From contig NW_004457723.1 of the NCBI RefSeq assembly GCF_000203815.1, positions 682,001 to 746,000 of the forward strand: a DNA stretch of 64,000 nucleotides, written 5' to 3'. The number at the start of each line of letters is the position of its first letter. Position 1 is the first letter of the stretch. The notes under the pieces were generated by a model. It did not search any database. It was not told the DNA's origin and worked only from the letters and a program-made list of their open reading frames with translations. The position numbers and the translations under genes were made by a program. This stretch comes from Cavenderia fasciculata (lineage: Eukaryota; Evosea; Eumycetozoa; Acytosteliales; Cavenderiaceae). Shown here piece after piece: positions 51,354-62,059 of the stretch.

Positions 51354-51572
51354 ATATATTTTTATTTCAACACCCATCCACCATTCCATTCCAAACATTG
51401 TCTGCATACCAAATCATATGATAATTTGTTCTTAATAGTAGTAATCTAATAATTTATATAAATAAAATTTAATTCAAAAATTTTCTAAAGAGTAACAAAC
51501 ATTTTTAAATGTTTATTTTTAATTTGATTTATTTAATTTTCTTCCAAGTTTAATTTAACAAATTGGAGGAAT

Positions 51573-51613
51573 TCAGATAAATAGATTTGGTTTATCTTGT
51601 TTTTCTTCTTTGT

Positions 51614-51667
<54 letters not shown>

Positions 51668-52803
51668 GTTGTTGATACATTGTATGGATGAATCCATTTG
51701 TAATGGTATTCTTATGAATGTTGTGATTATAGATATCATGAACAAACCTAACCAAATCCATATCATTTTTTATATATACCAGTCGTAGTATGGAAGGTGT
51801 TATTTCAATCTTGTTGCCTTGATACAAATAGTTGAACAAATCCTTGTTTGGACATTCCATCATTGCTACTATATCATTATCTGTTAAAATGTATGGTTTC
51901 CTATATATATATATATTTCTTTGTTGTTGTTGTTGTGGTAGTAATTATTTTCTTTTTTCCTCCTTTACTTTTTGTTGTTTGAAGCTTTTCAACTTTCTTT
52001 TGTTGTTTCTCTTGAAATGATTCTAAAACTTTATAGATTTCCAAATCACCAGTCTCTACAATTCTCTTGAAATCTACTTTTTCAAGCCAATCAACAACGT
52101 TGTTGTTGTTGTTATCGATTGCCAAACAATCTTGTAGTACTGCTTCCAACACTTTTGTGCCACGTGGAAGAGGAATGAGATGTCTGTCGACCACATATTC
52201 CTTTAGATGGTTGGGTGTTGTTGCCAAACGTATCAACAGTAATCCAAAGTCAGATTGGGGTGTTGGGAATTCAATGTGACCACAATCGCGCATATATTGG
52301 TAGAATTCAATGTTGTTTGATCTGACTGCTTCCATCCAAAATTCGTAGCATTGTGATACATCCACTTTCAAATCTTGTTTGAGTGTAACCAGTACTTGTC
52401 GTAACAGTGCAATGTCAACCCTTAGTATTGGATTCCGAGCCAAGTAATAATTGATTGGACGTCTTGTGAATGGCTCGACGCCCTTTACTGCAATCATTTG
52501 TTTAAAATGATTGATATTTAACAATGGACATGTTAAAAAGTCATACAATGCATTGTATCCGCCGTCAACGTCAGAAGGTGACATCCTATTTTTGAGCTTT
52601 GGTAAGGTTGCTAACAAGTGTTGTCTATATGGTACTGTCTCTTTGATCCAAGAGAAAATGGATGCTCTCAGTACTTTATTCCTCCATATACATTGAAATA
52701 ATCTTTCTTTTGTTATCTCTATTTCTTTTCTTTGTTCTTGTCTTTGTTGTCGTTGTTGTAGTTTCTCTTTCTTTTTTTTAACATTATTCTTTCGTCTTGC
52801 CAT
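51573..52803 (-). CDS. Dictyostelid ankyrin-like/F-box-like protein (380 aa)
   Basis: Two exons, 52803-51969 and 51880-51573, joined by GTAAAG...TTTTAACAG; this splice keeps frame and gives KNNDIVAMMECPNKDLFNYLYQGNK. The basic start MARRKNNVKKKKEKLQQRQ is followed by the LFQCIWRNKVLRASIFSWI motif, the same N-terminal signature as the convergent neighbour on the plus strand. Helical repeat pairs follow (FYQYMRDCGHIEF; VVDWLEKVDFKRIVETGDLEIYKVLESF; MDLVRFVHDIYNH). A Gln-rich tract lies near the end. If the intron is not spliced the first exon would end at a stop after a Thr run. The function is unknown. Confidence 0.6.
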
Positions 52804-53012
52804 CTAGAAATATAAATATAAAAATAGAAATCGATAACCTATAAGAATGATATCATATCACTGATCATCACATCATTGTTCTCTTTATGCAATGTGAACA
52901 AAATAAGAAATTAATCTTCACTGTTTTGTGCACCGAAAAAAAAGAGAACAAATAATATTATTCATTATTTAATTATTTATTTAATTATTTATTGAATTAT
53001 TTATTTAATATA

Positions 53013-56000
53013 TTATTGAGTAATATAAATAATCATATTTCTTTGATATGATGTTTGGGATGGTAAGATTGTGAATATTTGACTATTATTTGGTACGATT
53101 AACATGGGTGTTAGGGTGTCAATGTGGATAGAGTACTGACCAGGCGAAGAGACTGTAAAGTTGTAATGACCAGGATTATTTGGGTCAAATGAACCTGCAA
53201 TGATTAGTCCACTAGACAATTGCTTTAAACTAAACTGACACTCTGTAAATATCTTGTCGGATGGTGGATTAAAGAGATTGTTGTAATCTGATTCTCTCCA
53301 AAAGAATCCATAAATACTGATGGGAAGAGAGATGTTGTTTGATAGTTGACCACCAACTTGTACTTGAATATTTGTAATCGAGGTGAGGTCTGTCGAACTA
53401 TAATGGACACATTGGGTAGTAGTGTCATTAAAGTAATAGTTGTAGGGACAATTAATTGATGGTTTGTTGTTGTTGGAGTAGTGGACAATCGATGCCGAGC
53501 TAGGGTTTATCGAATACGGTGGATTCTCTGGTACAAGGTTGGTACCACGAATAATATAGGTTCCGCCGATAGCAACAGCATGTGAAATGGTTGGAGGAGC
53601 ATAGGAAAAGGTTATCTTTGATGGAAGAAGTATTTGACCATTGACAGATGCATTGATCACCATATTACCTCCTACTCCACGTGGAACTCTACACTCTACA
53701 AACGTCTCAAATGGACGACAGTTACCTAGTATGATTGGAGGTTCGCTGGTCAGAGGTTGCTGGATAGAGACAAAGTCAATGCCCAATGGAGAATTACCCC
53801 AACCATATCCACTAAATGCAATTATACCACCGGTATTGGTCGACAATAGTGAAGAGACGTTGGTGATAATTGGAGCAAGATACTTGAATTGATTAGATGC
53901 ACCTGCAGTCATACCACCAGCTACAACCCATACCTTTGGTGCGATTGGGAATGGTTTTCCAATTGGTACCTTTGCCATTACATAATTATTGGTGTAATTG
54001 ACAATATCCAATATAGTATCTTCCAGAGCTACGATTGGTGCTACTCCTTGACCACTATCAACAAAAGCATCACCATGAATAACAATATAATCTCTTGGGT
54101 CACCTTGTGAAGGGAGGACATCATCGATTCTTGGTGGTTCGTAGAATATCAATGGTGATCCGATTGATAGTTGAGTGTGTTGGTTGGCTACACCGACCGA
54201 TACAAGTGTAAACTTTGTAACCATTGGTGGTGATCGACAAAGAATAATGTATCGTGAGACAGACTGTGGCGTGCAAACATACGTGTTGTCAAACAATACT
54301 TTAACATCTGACAATGAGGTTCCAAAGTTATCTCCGGTTACTGTAATGAGTTGATTACCATTACTGTTGATCATATTGGATGGAGTCACTGACTCTATTT
54401 CAGGTGCATTTAGGTCAAATGTAAATGTTGATCTTTGTAGATTATAACCTCTAATCTTGACGAGATTGTTTGTTCCGACCACCGACAAGGGTAGTTTGAC
54501 GTGTGCACTGGTCGAATCAAACAGTTGGACGGATGGACTTGGCACACCTCCCACTTCAAACACATGCGATGTGTTGAACCCATTACCCATGATGGTCAGA
54601 GTAGTTGACGCGTCTCCAGAGGGCGGGTTAATCAACTCGATGACCGGGCCTGTGAATCGCGTGCAAATAGGGTAGGTTGGATAATTGTCAAATTGCGAAA
54701 AGTTGGCCATTTGAATATCACATAGTTTCGAGTTGAGTGTTGCAATAGCCAGTCCCTCATAATACTTTATGTAACCACTTCCACTGTCTTGGTACGATGA
54801 TGCTGGTTTGGGGATATAGTAAATCTCCAAGTCTCCAAACGATAATAGATCCCAACTGTGTTGATTAGATACCATCATTTGCTTGAGTAGTTGAGTGATG
54901 GTGTAGATGGACATTGGTGAGCATATTTGGATGGATCCAGGTGTTTGGTCATCCAACACACCATCTCGATAACACAATTCAATTGGATGGGTAGAGATAT
55001 GGTCACGATTCATCTCCTCGAGGAATTTGATCACCTGGTTACCAGACTGTGTCTTTGGTTCAACTAGTAATAGTTTGATCGCTTGATTGACTCCTGCAAT
55101 GGTTTGCCAATCATCAAGTGATCCAACAAGCTTCATAATATTACGTTGACTCTGATTTAAAATATCAGATTGTTTAATATAATCGGTTGGATCATTAAAC
55201 AATTGTACAAGTGCTGGTGTTACTAAATCTTCTTTTAACCAATCATACATTTGTATGTGTTCTTGATTATTTTTACCAAGGTGGAGTGAAGAAAACATTG
55301 TTGTAACCGTTGTAGTTGTAGTTGTAGTTGTAGTTGGTAGAGGTGGACGAATTTGAATATACCGATTATAAAGAATATTTTTGTTGGTTTCAGTATGAGT
55401 TGGTGCTGGAAGTGTTGGTAATAATAGAGTCATACTATTAATATTTTGAGCAGTGGTAAGAGTTGCAATGGAATTGAATAGATCAACCCATTGAACATTA
55501 ATATCACCAACTTGCTTGCCTACAGATGCTCCATGTTCATCGGCATAGTCATTATTTAACCAATCCCATGCTGCACTTGCACTTCTATAGAATAATTCCT
55601 CGTCACTTGGATTATTCATATTTGGTTGATTCTCTTCATAACCAAAAATATTTAAAATGTTGGTCGTAGGTGTTTTAAATTTATCAAAGTATGTAAAACA
55701 TACTTGGAAATCTGTTGTCCCAATAGTTCCTGTTAATTCCTTTAAAAAAAAAAAAGATAAATATCAGTTAGTAAAATAATAATCAATATGTTTTCTTTTA
55801 AAATACATTAAAAATGAATTTAGAAATAGCAAATATAATTCCATTTGCCCAATTTGGTTGGATTTCATCGGTTTTGAATATAGATTGAATAGCTTGTTGA
55901 GGGAATATAGAGGCAATTTTGAGGAGTGCTAAATAGGTCAATTCCTCTGGACAATAGGTACCAGTGTTTCTCATTAAAACCTTGTGTGAATGTTTATAAA

Positions 56001-59000
56001 ATGGCGAGTCAATGTCTGGCTTGACGATGGTTTGGAATTGAGTATTTGTCAAGTCAACAGATGCAATTAATAGAGGTTGGATGTGATCAACTAGTTTCTC
56101 TAAATAAACGATGGTGTGGTAGTCGGGGATGAGTGTCACGTCATAGTCACGGGTATATGTTTGTAGACGAAGATAGCTGTATTTGTCAACCCTTTGATTG
56201 GGTCTAGTGTTGGGAGGAAGAAGAGGGTAGTCTGGAATAGGGAGGGGGGTGGTCTCGGTGATTTGTGTAGTTCTTGCTTGTGATAATTGAACACATTCTG
56301 TTTGATCACCATCAATGTCAAAAATACCATCATAGTAATCACAAACAATGGCTCTACTATTCTTTGCTACAAAATCCAATGCCATGGTGTCGTGTGCGTG
56401 AAAGTCGACAATATCCCTGACAGCTGTTCCAACTGGCAAAGTTGATTCTTCTTGACCAATTTCATTTGGATCGAGGTGAGTACGAATAGCAAGTACTTTA
56501 ACTTCATGCACCGGTGTTGTAAACCCACTGTCAAAGTGTCTTGGAATCATCCTCGTACTCGGTCCATTGACAAGTACTTCTTTCACCTCGACTGTGATTT
56601 CTCCCTGGTCACCAACCGGACGGTTTAATTGAACCGGTTGACGAATCCAATTAGAGTAAAACAATCCGTTGTTTTTAGTATGAGGGGTACCCAGTATACC
56701 AGCAGAGTTTGGAACTCTAGTCGAGTAAATATGGACCATTCTATTGAGTTGGTATGACAACTCTGGATGTTGAATACATAGTGCACCACCACCTCTTCTA
56801 CCCTGATTATTATGACGATTCAAATCACCAAAACAAACCATGTTTTCATTTTCGTCATGCCAAAAAGCAGGGTCCATTTGTGGCCGCACTGGAAAAAGTA
56901 ATTTGACATGACTTCCTCCTTGATGAACATGTGGTTTATAACCAGAGGGAGCTGTTACATCTTCGGCAATATAGGGAGCATAACGAATGGTTGAAACATC
57001 GACCAAATACTCTGTTACAGGGGTCTGTTTACCAGCCAAATAATAATATGAAAACATTTTCCTCTGGAATTCACTAGCTACAATACTCCAAAGATCAATT
57101 CCATCATAAAACTAAATAAATATTGATAATAAATAAATATTAATATTTAAAACTATGGTCAATTATTATTATTAATTAACTTCAATTTTATCGTTTACAT
57201 ACCTGACCACGACGACTACCACGATTAACAGATAAATAATCTGAGAGAACTAGGCCAGCAGGTATATTATTTAGATCTAATCTAAAAGTTGAAGTAGTCT
57301 TTGAAATTAAACTAGTCTTGTAGAAAAGTTTGGCTCTCATTCCAGATATTCTAAATTCTGGTGATACCCAATAACAAATATCGAGAAGATTTTGTTGGAT
57401 GGGTAGTGCAGCTCTACAGAGATTGATTTGGTCTTGTCTGTTGGGAGCATACACCAGAGGTGGGCCAGCACTCAGAATACGTCTGTTCCAGCGCCCAGAT
57501 GGTTGCAAAAAGTCATATAAATAGGGATTGGCATCGATACGTTGTTGGTCCCATGACTCTAACCCATTTTGTACGAGGTGAGGGATATTTGGATACTTTG
57601 AGAATGGTAACATATAGACATCATTCTTGAAAAGATATTCACCCGCATTATTTAAATCATCTATTCCATAACAAAAGAAATGTTGATTATTTCTTGCTGT
57701 TCCAAGCCAATATATACCTTTATCTGGTGTTCTAAAAAAATTAAAATAATAAAAATTAAAATAATAAAAATAATTAATATTATTAATATGCATATATTTG
57801 ATATATATATTGTTTATATGACATACGCAAATTTTAATGGACCATTTGAATGAGATGAGGGGAAACCAGGGTTAGAGTGAATAATATGAATACCACGTAT
57901 ACCAGCACCATTTGGTAAATCCTCCCAAATAAATATTCCTTTTGAATGACCTATAAGCTTCTCTGGCCATTCATGAGCGAAATCACCATTGGCTGCTCTT
58001 TGTGCAGGTTGGTCATTGTAGAATATGTAATAGTAACCGTCGTCTGTCAGCTGATCAAAGGTTGCAGCTAGTAGATTGTATGGTCGATGGTCGCTAGTAC
58101 GTTCAGCTCCAAGGTTGTAGCCAACCGTCAGTTCTTTGGTCGAATCATCTATCCACATATACTTTTGTTCCGATGATGCCCAATTCATCTTGAGTACCAA
58201 GAACCAATCCCTTGAAGGATTAGATCCATCCGCTTCATCTTGACCCAGACAAGACAATGTTTGAGCGTTGAATGTCACGCTGTCTCCATCGGTTGCTACG
58301 ATATTGGTGGTAGGATGAGTGACGGTTACTTTAACGTCTAACGGTCCAATATCATCTCCTCCATCTCTTGTACATTTGACATTTGTATCGGGTATCGTGA
58401 TCACTGGATTAGTACAAACATGACCACCAATAGTAATTTGAATTAAATTATTAGCAGTTCCAAACCCTTGACCTACAATCTCAACCTTGACCTTTTTCCT
58501 TCTTGGCCATTGTCTTGGTGCGACAGAGTTAACGATCGGTCCCGCATACACAAGTGTTTGGGCTGCTGTAACTACAACTTGATTGTCTTGTAATTGTAAG
58601 GTAACTGGATAGTTACCTGGACGACTTGCAGGTCTCTTACATTTGAGTGTTGTAGTAGTTTGTAATGTGCAATCGGTTGCAATAGGGATTTGAATCGAAT
58701 TCACAACTACACCCAAAACTTGATCCAAACTTGTTCCAGTCATTGTAAAATAATCACCTCCTGATGGTGATTCCGAATCTGATACAATATTAGTTACAGT
58801 CACATCTAATTGGAATTAAAATAAAAAATGATTAATAAATTGAGTGATCCTCAAGTAGACCTTTTAATTTGTATCATACCATAATAAGTAAAATCGATAA
58901 AAGTGTTAAATGATTGACCAAACAAATCAAATGTGATTGGAAAGGTACCAACCTGACGGTATTGAACATCTGCCAATTTACATTTAAATTTGGTGTCTTC

Positions 59001-61182
59001 ACCGTCTGCGACGGGAGCCATTTCAATCTCTTGACATCCCTGTCCATTGATTTTAAATTGATAGTATTTTTGTAAAAGTTGACTATCAACAATAATAGTA
59101 GTAATGTCTGGAATAGGAATAAAGTTTGAAACTTGAATGACAATAGATTTAGATAGAGTATTGATAAAACTCTTGTCATTATCAATATTCAAGATTTTAG
59201 GTTCTAAATAAATAAATAAAAATATTTTTAATTCATTAATAAAAAAGGTAATAATATAATATAATATTATTCAATAATTATTGAATTCATACCTTTAAAT
59301 AATAAAGATAAAGTTGAAGTGGAAATTTGATCATCAACCTCACCAGTGATAAGGATTGGTTGATCTAGAATAGCATTTGTTTGTAATGAAGAATCTAGTT
59401 TAACGGTCAAGAATCCACCACTACCTTGATTTAAAAGATCATCATGATCCAAATCATCTCTTGTAAATTCTTGTTGACCAACTATTAGTTTTGTCAATTG
59501 ATCTAAATTCTCTCCACGTATTCTAATTGATGTAAATCCCTTATTCACCATAAACAAAGGTTCAATTTTACTAAAATGAGTTTCTTTAAAGATAGATAAA
59601 TATAAATATTATACTTTTTGTTTTTTTTTTGTTACTTTTCTATATTTTTACAACATACCAAAATAATTAAATCTAACTTGGTCTGATGATTGAATATCAA
59701 TACTATCAATAGTTGCTTGAATATTAAATTCTAATGAATAAATATCTGTTGGGAATGGTTGAGTGTAGGGACCAGTCGTACATAATACACTCGTTTCAGA
59801 TACAGATAGTGTATCAATATCGCAACCAACCCCACCAATATTGATAGATGAAACTAATTCCAAATGAGCTCCTTCAATTTGAATTTGTCTACCTTTGGTT
59901 TTTAATCCATTTGATGGATTGATTTGTGAAATAATTGGTACTATAATTCAATTAAATAATACTAACATTAGATTATAATTAGATGTTTGTTATGTTTCAA
60001 AAATTTACATACCAAATGATTTATAAAAAATATCACCAACAACTCTAATGGTTGGAAGAGGACTTGGTTGAGGTACAGATACAGCAATTTGATATAATTT
60101 TTGGTGACCGGCTTCGATACCAGTGATGATTGGAATTATGCATTCAATCTGATCAAAACGATGATTGACGATTGCACTTTCACAAGCTACCGTTTGGGTA
60201 CTATCCAAACTATCAATAAATGTTACTGTTATAGCATCAACTATACTAGTATCGGGAACAATAAAATGTTCTCCAAATATTGTAAGTGTATGACTATTTA
60301 AACAAATTCCATTTTTTGATACACCTTGAATAATTGGAACTAAATAAATAATAATTAATTAGTAAAATACTTTAAATTTAATAAAGAAGTTAAGATGTTG
60401 TTGTGGGTACTTACTGACATAAGAGAATGGATCATATGCAACAACAGTTTGACCGGTATAGACAGTCAAGATAATTGGGACATCTTCAACTTTTTGAGAG
60501 ACGGGTGCTTCTACCACAATCAAATTACTATGAGCTATTTGGACGGGTGCATCGTATCCTCCAATCGTAACGGTTGGATCATCATCAGTTGGATTAATCT
60601 TAAAGTCATCTCCTATAATAGTAACCAATCCACCAAATGGTTTTCCACCAACATAAGCTCTATCATTTTCAACTTCATCAATAAATGGTTCTTTTTTTTT
60701 TTAATAATAAATATAAATAAACAACTTTAAAAGTTAGTATATAATAATATTATTTTGTTTAAAATAGAGAATAAATGTGTCATACCAAGATAAATGAATT
60801 CTCTTTGATCGACAATAGCAGAATTGACAATGATTTCAAGTTTGAGTGTTGCTTTTGCCAAACCATTGAGTTTACGCTTTCTATTGATCGAAGTTGGATC
60901 TGCCCAAATACCTGGTGGAGCAGGTGGCGAGCTATAGACTAGCCAACCATCAACCGATGTTTCTACAAACGTACAGAGATATTCTAATTGTGCAAATGTG
61001 ATTCTAACCTTTTCAATGGTCGATTGATCAATACCTGATATTTTAATCAGTGATCCTCCATTGGTGTAGGCAGCTGCACTCTGTACAACGATTTGTGCAT
61101 GCACCAATACTAGTACTTGACTACTTGACAATAATCCTATTAGCAACAACCCTAACAGCCTGTGTGCCAATAAAGATATCAT
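53013..61182 (-). CDS. Giant secreted IPT/TIG-repeat protein with embedded DNase II domain (2478 aa)
   Basis: Ten exons: 61182-60786, 60690-60415, 60339-60013, 59940-59659, 59583-59293, 59203-58880, 58805-57827, 57731-57203, 57111-55807, 55739-53013. A signal peptide of about 29 residues opens the protein. IPT/TIG domains occupy residues about 30-815, mostly one per exon. Residues about 818-1250 form a DNase II domain: CLGQDE and DWFLVLKM start, YYYIFYNDQP, first HxK in GHSKGIFIW (H919, K921), IIHSNPGFP, second HxK in GSHVKLLF (H1203, K1205), and CFGDLNRH...RRGGGALC. Both phospholipase-D-like catalytic pairs are therefore intact. An unrecognised part (about 1270-1880) follows, then at least five more TIG domains to the end. 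No membrane anchor is seen. Likely an extracellular or phagolysosomal acid DNase. Confidence 0.85.
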
Positions 61183-62059
61183 CTTTATTCTCTCTATAAC
61201 TCTTTTCTAATGTAATGTAATTTACAATACAAGAAATATATTTTTGTTTGTTCTTCTACTGTACAACTAGAAATGATGTGATAGGAACCTAGGTCCTATC
61301 ACATCCACCTAACTGCCTACCAACCTACACCTAAGAAGATATGAGGTGATCCTTGTCGTTTGTACATCTTTTGCCAATCTCCCAACATGGCCACCAACGC
61401 TATGATGATGTTATTGGATGGGTATAATCTTTGCTCTGGTTTGTTAATCTACTTTAAGGAAACAAGATAGTAGAGTGCCAATCCGCATTTGGATGATTGA
61501 TTGGCCATTAGCACTAGCACTTCCTCTTTTGTCATCGTCCTTGTCGTCCATGGGGAGATATTTGCATCATTCATTGAATTTTTGTTTGGCCATCGTTTGG
61601 TTTGTTTGTTGATTGATGGAACATTCGTTGCTTGCATTTTCTAGTTGTGTCCCATTAAGTTGGTGTGGCACTTAACTCTTGCGTCTTTTGATTATCTCGT
61701 TGTATCTCGAGAGAATTATAAGGAAGCAGCTGACCACCAAATCTAATTTGATTTACTACTACTTTGGTGGCGCATGATAATGAATATGAATGCAATCACC
61801 ATCTACTCGCCGCATGATGGATGCTGCAGCTACTAATAGTAGGTAAGTTGTAGATTCGTTTCTACCCTTCTCTTTCCATCTTCCTTATTTGATAGTACTA
61901 TCTATCATAATTAATAATTAATAATAAACAAACAGACATACAGAGCAGAGATATATAATAATATAATATAATAATATAATAATATAATACAAAGAAGCAA
62001 TAAATAAATTAAAAAGGGTGAACTTCACAATAGAGTGCTTTTGAAAAGAATTGACAAAA
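61183..62059. promoter_or_regulatory. 877-bp divergent promoter of the two DNase II-family genes
   Basis: No gene seen; the short open frame at about 61449-61637 has no support. The interval is less AT-rich than most spacers here at 61260-61860, then becomes AT-rich with TAATA runs before the plus-strand start. It contains the palindrome listed separately. Confidence 0.6.
61275..61305. promoter_or_regulatory. 31-bp near-perfect palindrome (possible shared operator)
   Basis: Perfect 11-bp arms GATGTGATAGG and CCTATCACATC flank AACCTAGGT, itself an ACCTAGGT palindrome with one extra A. It lies about 90 bp from the minus-strand start codon. It could be a site for a dimeric factor. Confidence 0.7.

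Noticed and set aside
61449-61637. Minus-strand ORF between the two DNase genes
   Set aside because: Short, no splice or family support, lies in promoter DNA.
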